DNA of 64,000 nucleotides from Bacteroides timonensis (GTDB taxonomy: Bacteria; Bacteroidota; Bacteroidia; Bacteroidales; Bacteroidaceae). How positions within the stretch are numbered: the first letter of the stretch is position 1; each line of letters begins with the position of its first letter. Location of the stretch: NCBI RefSeq assembly GCF_000513195.1, contig NZ_CBVI010000097.1:53624-117623 (forward strand). The letters are read 5' to 3'. The position numbers were made by a program, and so were the translations under genes. Below, one piece after another: positions 9,077 through 17,507 of the stretch. The notes below the pieces were generated by a model. That model saw only the letters and a list, made by a program, of their open reading frames with translations, had not been told where the DNA came from and searched no databases.

Positions 9077-11065
9077 ATGGGAAAAGGTGACAGTAGAACA
9101 AAGAAAGGAAAGCGATTTATGCGTTCTCCACGGAAGTATTCTCAAAAAAAACAATTAAATACTGGAAAGATGGAAAATAAGAGTGAATATGGTATATATG
9201 AAGAGTTCTTAAAGAATTTTGATTCTGTAAATTATAAGAATAAGGACTCATCTATAATTAATAATGAATTTCAAAAAGTAATAAGTGAACTTTGTGAAAA
9301 AGATATGATTAATGTTGCTTTGCAAGCAGAATTAGATCGACAAGTTTTTTTAATAAGAAAGTCTTTTGAGTTTCAAGATGATGAAACAAAGGGGACAATT
9401 AAAGGATTATCGTGGCAAATGGCAGGAACACAAGATATGGCAAATGGAAACAAAATACCTTTTTATTGGCCTGATGTTAGAAATCTTACTAAAGAAAATT
9501 TCGAGTTTTTTGAGCAGCGTTATAAAAAAACGAATAATCTCTATGCAAAAACCGAATATGGTTTGATGGTATATTTCGGACAAAAAACAGACTGGTCGAA
9601 AAATAACAGTTTCAAGCTTCAGTTATGCAACGAATTAATCTCCTTAGCTCAAGAATATTATGGTGAAGCTCAAAAAGGAGAATATTTCAAATTGGGATAT
9701 GTTCTTAATCGTTTGGAATTGGCTTTACAAATTGCAATAAATAGTAAGTTTGAAGATTGTCAAAAGGCAATCATTGAACAAGTTTTTGATATACAGCAAC
9801 ATTGGAGTGTAAATGATAACACAAAACATGTTCCTTTAAATTATTCAAGGTTCATGTTAGAGCATTATAGCATTTGTAAAAAATACATAGACTTTGAAAA
9901 AGTTATAGAGCGTAATAAATATGCTATCAGCTTGATAGAAAAAGATAATCTTTATATGGCCGCAGATGCTATTGAATTTACGGATAAGTTAAAACAAAAA
10001 ATAAATCTTTCAATAGAAGATTCTTTAAAACAGAGAGCTGAGGTCTATGAACAGATTGCCAAAAGCAGGCAGGAAGATATAGCTTCAATGCATTTTATAA
10101 AATTAGCTTTGGATATTTATCTTAAAATAAAGGACAATGGAAAAATAAAAGAGATGGAAGAGTTATACTCTGAAAAGAGAAATACTTTCCAATTGACAGA
10201 AACTTCCATTCCAATTCCAGATGATTATATAAAGGCAATTGACAAAGCTGTAAAACAGACTATAGAAACTTGTTCTGTAGATGAATTGTTAGATCAATTT
10301 GCAGAGACTCCTTGGTATGAAACAGACGATTCTATCCAAACTTTATCTGATGCAACGGATAATGGACTTATAGATATCCTTCCTTTGTCAAGTATAGACA
10401 GATATGGCAACACCGTTAAAACATATACACCGGCAGAAGGGAAATTTTGGTCTACATATAGTTTCTTTTTCAAAATTGGTACATTAAAAATGCTTAAATT
10501 ATTTATGGCAGCCATTGACTCTCAAAAGTTATCATACGATTCAGTTTTAAACTATTTGGAAAAAACATGGTTAAATGAACCTATTGAGAGAAACTATAAT
10601 GGTAAAAAGGTTTGTGTTGTTCCTTTAGATACTGTTAAACCTGGATTAAAGAGAATCTTTGATGAACTTAAACAAGCTGAAGGAAGTTATATCCCTGATT
10701 ATGTCACTATTATAGATAGCTTAACACTTAAGATTGAAGGTCTTTTGAGATTTTTTATTGAGAAACTTAAAATACCCACTTTTGCTAAGAGACGTTCAAA
10801 AGATGGAGATGTCATAATGGAAAAACTTTTTGATGATATTATTGCAGATCTTAAGGGAACTCCAGAGAGACCTTCTAGTTTTGTCAAAGATCATCTTACC
10901 ATGCTCAAATATGTAATGTCAGAGAAAATAGGCTGGAATTTGAGAAATGAGGTAGCACATTCTTTACTTCAAATCGAAGATTATTCGTTAGACAAAGTTG
11001 TTGTCTTGTTCTGCTTAATTCTTAAATTGAGCAAATATGTGTTTATAGAACAACGTGAAAGTTAA
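9077..11065 (+). CDS. large helical protein with C-terminal HEPN-type RNEVAH motif (DUF4209-like)
   Basis: About 662 residues, starting at the ATG at 9,077; the longer frame begins with a TTG at 9,050 and is less likely. Most of the protein is alpha-helical and solenoid-like. Near the C-terminus (about residues 623-628) lies RNEVAH, which fits the R-N-x3-H signature of HEPN ribonucleases and the RNxxAH ending of DUF4209-type proteins. It lies in an AT-rich block between T6SS genes and the mob operon and is followed by a second small helical gene. A role as defence or toxin cargo is possible. The motif is visible; nuclease activity and the family name are inference. Confidence 0.5.
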   Translation: MGKGDSRTKKGKRFMRSPRKYSQKKQLNTGKMENKSEYGIYEEFLKNFDSVNYKNKDSSIINNEFQKVISELCEKDMINVALQAELDRQVFLIRKSFEFQDDETKGTIKGLSWQMAGTQDMANGNKIPFYWPDVRNLTKENFEFFEQRYKKTNNLYAKTEYGLMVYFGQKTDWSKNNSFKLQLCNELISLAQEYYGEAQKGEYFKLGYVLNRLELALQIAINSKFEDCQKAIIEQVFDIQQHWSVNDNTKHVPLNYSRFMLEHYSICKKYIDFEKVIERNKYAISLIEKDNLYMAADAIEFTDKLKQKINLSIEDSLKQRAEVYEQIAKSRQEDIASMHFIKLALDIYLKIKDNGKIKEMEELYSEKRNTFQLTETSIPIPDDYIKAIDKAVKQTIETCSVDELLDQFAETPWYETDDSIQTLSDATDNGLIDILPLSSIDRYGNTVKTYTPAEGKFWSTYSFFFKIGTLKMLKLFMAAIDSQKLSYDSVLNYLEKTWLNEPIERNYNGKKVCVVPLDTVKPGLKRIFDELKQAEGSYIPDYVTIIDSLTLKIEGLLRFFIEKLKIPTFAKRRSKDGDVIMEKLFDDIIADLKGTPERPSSFVKDHLTMLKYVMSEKIGWNLRNEVAHSLLQIEDYSLDKVVVLFCLILKLSKYVFIEQRES

Positions 11066-11126
11066 AATCGAAAAAGGAATAAAGTGCAATTTATTAATAC
11101 GGATTAACTGATTTAATATTTTGATT

Positions 11127-11693
11127 ATGGACGATGATTTAAGAAAAGAAATATCAGATTTTTTCTTGACAGATAGTTCTGGCTATTTAGCACGATATAG
11201 GGCTTTAATAAATGTGTTTACAAATATAAGTACACGTAGTAAAATATTGGTGGATTTATTATTTTCTTTTGAGTGCAGTTTGAAATCTTTGATTTTTTTG
11301 AGAAGTGACTCTGATGAAAAATCAACGTATAAAATTATTCGGACTCACAATTTAAGCAATCTCTTGTCAAAAGTTGACACGGCGAATTTTCAAGATATTG
11401 CCAATTTTATCCTTGATGAAAAGTTGGATGATATATCCGTGGGGGTTCGTTATACTCTTGAAGCCAATGTTAAATTCAGAGAGAACGGCTTATTGGGGAG
11501 TAAATATTATGAGACAATAGCGTCGTATCATTGGATAGATAAAGTTTATCAAGAGGCTAAGAAATTGAATGAGTTTGTACGTAACGAAAGTATTTCTATG
11601 TTTGGACTTATAACCATAATTAATATTCAAGATATTGATATTAATAAATTGATTGATCGAGAAAATCGCATCAGGAATATTAATAAACCTTAG
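11127..11693 (+). CDS. small helical protein, possibly HEPN-like
   Basis: A 188-residue protein starting at the ATG at 11,127 (a TTG two codons upstream is less likely). It is almost entirely helical. One stretch (FSFECSLKSLIFL, then IRTHNLSNLLSKV) resembles the first two helices and HxL turn of HEPN-fold proteins, but no complete Rx4-6H catalytic motif is present. It follows the RNEVAH gene by about 60 nt with the same AT-rich composition and ends before a strong terminator. It could be an inactive partner or antitoxin of the upstream gene. No specific function can be assigned. Confidence 0.4.
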   Translation: MDDDLRKEISDFFLTDSSGYLARYRALINVFTNISTRSKILVDLLFSFECSLKSLIFLRSDSDEKSTYKIIRTHNLSNLLSKVDTANFQDIANFILDEKLDDISVGVRYTLEANVKFRENGLLGSKYYETIASYHWIDKVYQEAKKLNEFVRNESISMFGLITIINIQDIDINKLIDRENRIRNINKP

Positions 11694-11730
11694 AAATATC
11701 CTAATATCATTGTCATAAAGGAAGGTATAC

Positions 11731-11787
11731 TAACATCTGAAAAGAAGAACAACAGTACTTAAAGGAGAATAATCTTTTCAGATGTTA
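11731..11787. terminator. bidirectional terminator between cargo genes and mobC
   Basis: A perfect 15-bp inverted repeat (TAACATCTGAAAAGA at 11,731 and its complement ending at 11,787) separated by 27 nt. It lies between the convergent 3' ends of the AT-rich cargo gene (+) and mobC (-), so it can end both transcripts. Confidence 0.7.
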
Positions 11788-11811
11788 TGTTTATTTTGAA
11801 TTAGACAGATT

Positions 11812-13836
11812 TTACTTGTGTGAGGTATCATCTTTTAACCCCAACCGTTCACATAACTCCGGATCATTTTTGATTCGGTTCATTTCCTCATTGATGATTG
11901 CCTGAGCATCCAATTTAATCTGGTCGTAGTTGCGCTGTATCTGCTGCATCATGATATCGTTTTCATCCTTGTCCTTAAATTCATTGATGACAGGGATTTT
12001 CCGGTAAGCCTTTTCCTCCGCGCCGACTTTGGCATGGTCCACAATGATTTCAGCATGGAATATTTTCTGGTCTATCTTTTCGCCAAAATTGTCGGAAACG
12101 GCTCCGACAAATGTACCCTGGGACAGGTTGGCAATCTTGGAAGCCGGGATGAGCGAGTCAAGTTGTGTGCTAATGGAGGTGGATACATCCTGACGGTTGA
12201 TGGAGACAGACTGCCGCTGCTGGAGTACTTTGCCGAAACGTTCGGAAAGCGTCTTCGCGGTTTCTCCAACCACCTGACCGCTGAAAATATTGCCTACCGT
12301 GTTTTGGATGACCTTCGACTCTTTTTCACCGTAATCGCGGTTCAACTGGCTAAAATCCTGAAAGCCGAGACAGACCGCTACCTTGTTGCTTCGGGCGGTA
12401 GCGATGAGGTTGTCCAATCCACGGAAATAGATGGTCGGCAGCTCGTCAATGATGACAGTGCTCTTAAGCTGTCCTTTCTTGTTAATGAGTTTGACGATGC
12501 GGGAATTGTATAGTCCAAGTGCCGCCGAGTAGATGTTCTGCCTGTCCGGATTGTTACCCACGCAAAGCAGCTTGGGCTCTTTCGGGTTGTTTATATCCAA
12601 CGAAAAATCATTACCTGTCATCACCCAATACAACTGTGGGGAAATCATGCGCGTAAGGGGAATTTTTGCCGAAGCGATCTGGCCCTGGAGCTGGTCCTGG
12701 GCGCCCCCTTTCCAGGCATCCATGAAGGGGGAAAGGTAGTTTTCCAGCTCCGGATACGAGGTCAGGATGGTAAACAAATCTGAATAAGGCTTGTTAAGCA
12801 GTTCCACCGCATGCGGAAAGGAACAATAAATACCGTTTTTGTAAATTTTTAGGTACCAGATGATTGCGGCAAGCAGAATGATGGGTGACTCCACAAAGAA
12901 ATCCCCCTGCTTTTCAATCCAGGTGCGATTGAGGTTGAGCATTATCGTATAACTCGCCTCATACGCATCGGAGATATCCGTCATGAATTTCGGATTGATG
13001 GGATTGCAGCGGTGTGACCTGCGCGGATCGTCGAAATTGATGACATAGAACCGGGGCTTGACCTTGTACTTGTCCATGTTGTTCAACAACGTATTGTAAG
13101 CGATGGTGGAGAGGTCGTCGAACTTGTAATCGTAGATATAACAACTGTATCCTTTGGAAATCATCTGGCGTATGTAATTGTTTACCACGGCATACGACTT
13201 GCCCGATCCGGGCGTGCCAAGCACGATGGTGGCACGAAAGGGATTTACCACGTTGATCCATCCGTCATGCTGTTTTCCCTGAAAGCGGAAGCTGGTGGGC
13301 AGGTTGACGGAATACTCGTTCTCCAACAACCGGGTTTCCTGCTGGAAGGATTCATTTTCGATATTGAACACATCACCCATCAGATTATGCCTGTAAAGCC
13401 GGCTCATCCACAATCCCGCCATCAGTAGACCGAGGTAACCTGCGGTAAGTGTTACAACGTACAGTATGGTGCTTATCATGTGCGGCAGGGACAGGTCAAG
13501 CAGCCACCAGTTCAGAAAAAACAGCACGCATCCGGCTACCAGTGCCGCGTAGATTTTGGGGCAGGTGATTTTTTCACCTTTAACTCCATGTGTTCCTAGG
13601 CAGGATATTGCCAGTAAAGTCACTGCCAACAGCTTGGTCCAGAGAATACAGTTGAAAATACCCGTCGTATTGTTGAAGTTTACCAGAATCTTGTCTATGA
13701 CCGCAAGATTCAGATGCCATGCGGTCATGCTCGGATAGCAGTACACATAGACGTGCACCACCAAAAGAAAAATACTCACAGCCCTGCCGAATTCCATTAT
13801 CTTAGCGAGGGCCCTCAAATCGTCTTCCTGTTGCAT
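11812..13836 (-). CDS. mobC: conjugative coupling ATPase MobC (TraG/VirD4 family)
   Basis: A 674-residue inner-membrane ATPase that should link the relaxase-DNA complex to the transfer channel. The N-terminus has several membrane helices (about residues 20-160). The Walker A P-loop is LGTPGSGKSYAVVNNYI (about residue 206), and the Walker B region is STVIIDELPTIYF, followed by ARSNKVAVCLGFQDFSQL, a conserved VirD4 stretch. Length and domain order match Bacteroides MobC proteins. It is the last gene of the mobA-mobB-mobC operon (36 nt after mobB). The start is the ATG complementary to 13,834-13,836. Confidence 0.9.
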   Translation of the reverse strand: MQQEDDLRALAKIMEFGRAVSIFLLVVHVYVYCYPSMTAWHLNLAVIDKILVNFNNTTGIFNCILWTKLLAVTLLAISCLGTHGVKGEKITCPKIYAALVAGCVLFFLNWWLLDLSLPHMISTILYVVTLTAGYLGLLMAGLWMSRLYRHNLMGDVFNIENESFQQETRLLENEYSVNLPTSFRFQGKQHDGWINVVNPFRATIVLGTPGSGKSYAVVNNYIRQMISKGYSCYIYDYKFDDLSTIAYNTLLNNMDKYKVKPRFYVINFDDPRRSHRCNPINPKFMTDISDAYEASYTIMLNLNRTWIEKQGDFFVESPIILLAAIIWYLKIYKNGIYCSFPHAVELLNKPYSDLFTILTSYPELENYLSPFMDAWKGGAQDQLQGQIASAKIPLTRMISPQLYWVMTGNDFSLDINNPKEPKLLCVGNNPDRQNIYSAALGLYNSRIVKLINKKGQLKSTVIIDELPTIYFRGLDNLIATARSNKVAVCLGFQDFSQLNRDYGEKESKVIQNTVGNIFSGQVVGETAKTLSERFGKVLQQRQSVSINRQDVSTSISTQLDSLIPASKIANLSQGTFVGAVSDNFGEKIDQKIFHAEIIVDHAKVGAEEKAYRKIPVINEFKDKDENDIMMQQIQRNYDQIKLDAQAIINEEMNRIKNDPELCERLGLKDDTSHK

Positions 13837-13872
13837 AAGGATTGTATATAAATGGGTTGATACTTGTTTTGT

Positions 13873-15120
13873 CTAAATGCCACGCTTGCGTCCGGCCTTC
13901 TTCTTTTTCTTCATGCGGCGTGCAAAGGCTTCCTCCTCGTAATCCCGCGGATTGGTTTCCATAGAAAGAATGCCTGCCGCCAGTTCGAGCGTGCTAGAGG
14001 ATTCGTGACGGTGATGCTGCCAAAGCTCTGTAGCGGAATGTCCACCCCGTTCCTTTTCGGGTATGTTTTCCAGCCATTTGAAATAGTCGTTGAACACATT
14101 GGCGGAAAACTCCTTGCCCATGCGTGAGCCGTTGAACACCTCCCGACGGTTGTGGTCAATAAAGGTGACACCATAGATACGTCCCCGCTCATTCTCGCGG
14201 AAAACCACATCAATACGCCTTTGCCCGAGCAGTTCCACAAACCGTTTCCGTGAATCCGCCTGCCGCAAGGCACGAACGATGTCCGCCTGTATGGAGGGTG
14301 CCCATTTCCCGTCCTTGAGGTCTTTCAGGTTCATCAGCATCCGCTTTTCCAACTGTTCATTTCCGAAGCGTTTCCCAAATCGGGAGCTCTTGAACGGCGG
14401 GCTGACCACCTTGCCGGTATCATCCGTGGCCGAATAGACAATACCGGTATATGGTGTACCGTTGTATTCTCCCCTGACCTGTTTCGCCTCGATGTTGAGC
14501 GTGGAAAGCAGCGCATTGTATTCCCCGAAGGTTTGGACACGGTAGCTTTCCAATACGGCTTTAAGGGTATTGCCTACCTGATGGCGGACATCCCCCAAGG
14601 AAGCGTCCACCTTCCTCAGCTCCGCTTTCGGATTCCGCCTTTCCGTGTCCGCTCCGTTGCGCAGGCCGAAATCCGTTTCCAGTTCCCGGCAGGCGGTCAT
14701 GGAACGGCGGTGCTCGTAGGCATCGCTGATCTTTTTCCCCTGTCCGTCCACACAGACACTGACGATATGGATGTGGGCATTGTGGGTATCGGCATGTTTG
14801 TAGACAATGTATGGCTGGTTGCCATACCCCATCTTTTCCATATACCTTGCCGCCAGTTCTTCCAGCTGTGTGTGGCTCAGACGGTCTTCCGGTGCGGGGG
14901 AAAGGGAGATATGCAGGACGGGCTTCTCCGTGTTGCGGTTTGCCAGCAGGTAGTTCTCGAAAGAGAGTAACGCCAGGCGTATGTCCTCGCTTGGTAATCC
15001 AAGTCTGTCGGAAATCATACGGTTGCCCGAAAGAATCTCGGCGGTACCCGCCGCCACCTTGTCGTGGTTGTAGGCGAGTGCCCCGTAAAGGTTCATGCCA
15101 TGACTTATTTTTGCAACCAT
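13873..15120 (-). CDS. mobB: relaxase MobB
   Basis: A 415-residue relaxase/mobilisation nuclease that would nick oriT and stay bound to the transferred strand. The N-terminus (MVAKISHGMNLYGALAYN) supplies the candidate catalytic tyrosines. The metal-binding HUH motif is clear at about residues 129-142 (HADTHNAHIHIVSV). The C-terminal half is basic and helical, ending in a Lys/Arg-rich tail. Its start overlaps the 3' end of mobA by 16 nt, showing coupled translation. It fits the Bacteroides MobB family carried on CTnDOT-like elements. Confidence 0.9.
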   Translation of the reverse strand: MVAKISHGMNLYGALAYNHDKVAAGTAEILSGNRMISDRLGLPSEDIRLALLSFENYLLANRNTEKPVLHISLSPAPEDRLSHTQLEELAARYMEKMGYGNQPYIVYKHADTHNAHIHIVSVCVDGQGKKISDAYEHRRSMTACRELETDFGLRNGADTERRNPKAELRKVDASLGDVRHQVGNTLKAVLESYRVQTFGEYNALLSTLNIEAKQVRGEYNGTPYTGIVYSATDDTGKVVSPPFKSSRFGKRFGNEQLEKRMLMNLKDLKDGKWAPSIQADIVRALRQADSRKRFVELLGQRRIDVVFRENERGRIYGVTFIDHNRREVFNGSRMGKEFSANVFNDYFKWLENIPEKERGGHSATELWQHHRHESSSTLELAAGILSMETNPRDYEEEAFARRMKKKKKAGRKRGI

Positions 15121-15533
15121 TTCCGCTCGTATTCCTGGGTTAGCGCCATGACTTTTTTACAGACAAGCATCAGTTCGATGCTCAGTTTCTCCAGCCTGTA
15201 GAGCAATGCCATCGCCCGTTTCTCCCCGAAATTGTTCTTCAAGGCGCGGACGACCTGGTTGTAGTTGTTTCCGACAGCCTGAAACTGTTTGTGAAACTCG
15301 GTCAGTTTGATGTAATAGTCCATTGTAGCCTTGTCGATTCTCACGACTTTAATCTGTCCCGAAAAGATGGATTTCTTGATGAACAGCGTGCGGTCCCCGG
15401 CTCCCGAATCCGCCAGCAACTTTTCAAATCTTGTGTTCTCCTCGGCGTTCAGGCGGAAGCTGTACTTGCGGTCCGCCGGATCACTCTTGGGCTTTCTGCC
15501 CGTCCTTGTCCCTGTTGTTCTCTCCATGCACAT
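15105..15533 (-). CDS. mobA: mobilisation accessory protein MobA
   Basis: A protein of about 142 residues in the MobA/ribbon-helix-helix class. It begins near MCMERTTGTRTGRKPKSD, then KYSFRLNAEENTRFEKLL, typical of the DNA-binding N-terminus, followed by a helical part with VGNNYNQVVRALK, a hallmark of relaxosome accessory proteins. It would bind oriT and position MobB. The frame is open further upstream (to 15,659), but that extension runs through palindromes and low-complexity coding, so the start at 15,533 (or ATG 15,527) is preferred. First gene of the mob operon. Confidence 0.85.
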   Translation of the reverse strand: MCMERTTGTRTGRKPKSDPADRKYSFRLNAEENTRFEKLLADSGAGDRTLFIKKSIFSGQIKVVRIDKATMDYYIKLTEFHKQFQAVGNNYNQVVRALKNNFGEKRAMALLYRLEKLSIELMLVCKKVMALTQEYERKWLQK

Positions 15534-15623
15534 GAGATTTTTGGTTTGTACTTTTTTCTCTTCCGGAATCCGCGACTTTGGAGCGGATTCCCCCGCCCCG
15601 GGAAGGGGCGGGCAAGTTGGTTC

Positions 15624-15653
15624 TTGTCGGACAAAAGACTTTTTGTCGGACAA
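15624..15653. promoter_or_regulatory. two tandem 11-bp palindromes upstream of mobA
   Basis: TTGTCGGACAA occurs at 15,624-15,634 and 15,643-15,653. Each copy is a perfect dyad around a central G, and the copies are 19 bp apart (centre to centre), about two helical turns. They lie about 90-120 bp upstream of the mobA start. This spacing suits two dimers of a regulator or of MobA binding the same face of DNA. Confidence 0.6.
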
Positions 15654-15665
15654 GGACACAACTTG

Positions 15666-15742
15666 CTCTGTTCGCTTGAACAGAGAATCCTCCTTCGTCG
15701 GATTGCAGCGCGACGTTCACGGAACGCTGTGGTCCGACGAAG
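15666..15742. other. paired hairpins, candidate oriT core
   Basis: Two perfect inverted repeats follow each other upstream of mobA. The first is CTCTGTTC with a 4-nt loop and its complement (15,666-15,685). The second is a 10-bp arm CTTCGTCGGA (15,693-15,702) paired with its complement at 15,733-15,742, with a further CAGCG/CGCTG inner stem. Relaxase origins in this family usually lie just upstream of mobA and contain such hairpins, so this is the best oriT candidate in the window. The nick site cannot be pinpointed. Confidence 0.5.
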
Positions 15743-15808
15743 TCAGTTCTTTTCCATCGTCTGATTCCGATTTTGCAAAATTAGACAGTGATAACCGATT
15801 GGTAAACA

Positions 15809-15850
15809 GCGTTTGATATGACATTTGATGACATCTGATGACATCTGATG
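15809..15850. repeat. decameric direct repeats upstream of parA promoter
   Basis: Four imperfect copies of the 10-mer TGATGACATC are in tandem. The central 26 bp (15,818-15,843) are identical to a block at 21,253-21,278 upstream of traE. The 10-bp period places each copy on the same DNA face, suggesting cooperative binding by a regulator shared by the two transfer operons. Confidence 0.7.
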
Positions 15851-15892
15851 TCAGGTAGGGGAAATGTTGGTGGAAGTTTCAAAAATAGCCGC

Positions 15893-15900
15893 TACTTTTG
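15893..15900 (+). promoter_or_regulatory. promoter -7 box for the parA operon
   Basis: TACTTTTG matches the Bacteroides -7 consensus TAnnTTTG, with a TTG about 23 nt upstream as a plausible -33 element. It lies 43 bp after the decameric repeats and reads toward parA, which implies a leader of about 380 nt containing the TGCAAT array. Confidence 0.55.
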
Positions 15901-16001
15901 GCACAGTGCATGAGGGCATACATTGAAACATTGTTCTGTAAGGGGTATTGCTTGCCTGCCACAGGTGGTGCATGATGTGAATGCGGCATCATCCCTATAT
16001 G

Positions 16002-16223
16002 TGCAATGCCATATATGCTGCACGACAATTCTGCATGACGGAATACATTGCATCCGTGCAATGCAGTATGGGATACATTGAACCCCATATTGCATGAATG
16101 CAATGCACCTTATATGGCAATGCCCATCGGCAACCGGTATTACACTGGTGCAATATGGTATGCAATGTATTCATGCAAACCGGCAAACAATGCGTCATTG
16201 CCATATACCAACGGATGCATTGC
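16002..16223. repeat. TGCAAT/ATTGCA repeat array in the parA leader
   Basis: The hexamer TGCAAT or its complement occurs at least seven times, with several near-copies, in 220 bp. Two copies form perfect dyads: ATTGCATCCGTGCAAT at 16,047-16,062 and ATTGCATGAATGCAAT at 16,089-16,104, whose centres are 42 bp apart. No convincing gene lies here. The location immediately before a ParA gene suggests a centromere-like partition site or an operator; oriT function is an alternative. Together with 15,534-15,900 this fills the gap of about 750 bp between mobA and parA. Confidence 0.6.
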
Positions 16224-16287
16224 CGTGTGATGAAACGAAAAAATCCGGACAGATATTAAACAAATTATACACTCTAAATTCAAGCCT

Positions 16288-17049
16288 ATGAAGAAAGAAC
16301 CTTTATTTGTCGCTTTGAGCAACCAAAAAGGCGGTGTGGGAAAATCCACGTTCACGGTATTGCTCGCCAGTTACTTCCATTACCTGAAGGGGTATAACGT
16401 ACTGGTGGTGGATTGTGATTATCCACAGCACAGCATCAGTACCATGCGGAACTGGGAAGTGGGAAACATTGAAAAGAACGTGCATCTGCAAAACCAGCTG
16501 GTGGAACAGTTCGGAGCAAGCGGCAGGAAAGCCTACAGCATCCTGAACTCCACTCCGGAAGAAGCCCGGGAAACGGCCGGACGCTTTCTTGAAAAGTCGG
16601 AGCTAGATTATGACCTTGTCCTTTTTGACCTTCCGGGCACCGTAAATGTGCCAGGTGTATTCCAGTCCGTAATCAATATGGATTATGTATTCACCCCCAT
16701 CACGCAGGAAAGAATGGCAATGCGGAGCAGTATGTCTTTTGTCCTTGCCATCCGGGAATACATGCACCGGCATAAGGATGTACCCTTGCGTGGTATCCAT
16801 ATGTTCTGGAACCGGATGGACAAACGTGTTTCCAAAGACCTGTATAACGGCTATACTGAAATTTTCCGTTCGCTGAAATTGCCGGTACTGGAAACCGTCA
16901 TTCCCAGTGCAGAACGTTACAAAAAAGACTCCGGAATGAAAGGGCCTCTGTTCCGCAGCACTTTGTTCCCTCCATCTTCCTCCGCAATGAAAGGAAGCAG
17001 TCTGGACCTGCTGGCAGCGGAAATAGAAACCATACTGAAACTTCAATAA
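16288..17049 (+). CDS. ParA-family ATPase of the transfer region (TraA-type)
   Basis: A 253-residue ATPase. The N-terminus contains the deviant Walker A motif KGGVGKST (residues 14-21), followed by VLVVDCDYPQHS (Walker A' region) and DLVLFDLPGT (Walker B). Bacteroides ICEs place a ParA-like gene, called traA in some elements, at the head of the transfer genes. It may act in partition of the excised circle or in positioning the transfer machine. It is preceded by the TGCAAT array and followed 8 nt later by a DUF3408 gene. Confidence 0.85.
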   Translation: MKKEPLFVALSNQKGGVGKSTFTVLLASYFHYLKGYNVLVVDCDYPQHSISTMRNWEVGNIEKNVHLQNQLVEQFGASGRKAYSILNSTPEEARETAGRFLEKSELDYDLVLFDLPGTVNVPGVFQSVINMDYVFTPITQERMAMRSSMSFVLAIREYMHRHKDVPLRGIHMFWNRMDKRVSKDLYNGYTEIFRSLKLPVLETVIPSAERYKKDSGMKGPLFRSTLFPPSSSAMKGSSLDLLAAEIETILKLQ

Positions 17050-17057
17050 AAACAATT

Positions 17058-17507
17058 ATGACCACTAAAAGAAGAACGGATTACCAAGTGGACGAGGAGG
17101 CATTGAAACGCATGATGGCAGGAGATGTGACCGCTTTGGAAAGAACGGTTCCTCCGGAAGAGGAGCCGGAAACAAAAAGTCAGGCTGGACCTTGTCCGGA
17201 GAAACAGGAGAAGAAAAGCGGTTCTTCCAGACAGCAAATAAAAAAAACACCGGATGGAGCGGCTGATTCAGATGAATACCGGAGCCGGTTTCTGAAAGTG
17301 AAACTATCGGGAGCAAGAAGGCAGACCTATATTAACGATACATTGTACAGGACTGTTGCCAAAGTATTGCCGGTCATTGCACCGGAAATGTCTGTCCCCA
17401 TGTTTTTAGGGAGTGTACTGTCAGACCATCTGGAAAGGTATCAGCATATCATCAATGAAATATATAATCAAGAAGCAACTCAAAAGCCAATAGAATGGAA
17501 GAAATAG
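17058..17507 (+). CDS. DUF3408-type protein, probable ParA partner
   Basis: A 149-residue protein with a charged, low-complexity N-terminal half and a folded C-terminal part (about residues 78-135, FLKVKLSGARRQTYINDTLY then VIAPEMSVPMFLGSVLSDH) that matches the DUF3408 proteins found after parA in Bacteroides conjugative elements. The C-terminal domain has the look of a ribbon-helix-helix DNA-binding fold, so it could be the DNA-binding partner of ParA acting on the repeats upstream. It overlaps the next gene by 13 nt. Confidence 0.7.
   Translation: MTTKRRTDYQVDEEALKRMMAGDVTALERTVPPEEEPETKSQAGPCPEKQEKKSGSSRQQIKKTPDGAADSDEYRSRFLKVKLSGARRQTYINDTLYRTVAKVLPVIAPEMSVPMFLGSVLSDHLERYQHIINEIYNQEATQKPIEWKK

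Noticed and set aside
15809..15850. Possible CRISPR-like repeat
   Set aside because: The decamers are directly tandem without spacers and there are no cas genes in the window.
15879..16355. Several frames of 60-74 codons on both strands before parA
   Set aside because: They are made of repeated Met-His-Cys-Asn words created by the TGCAAT array, so they reflect repeats, not proteins.
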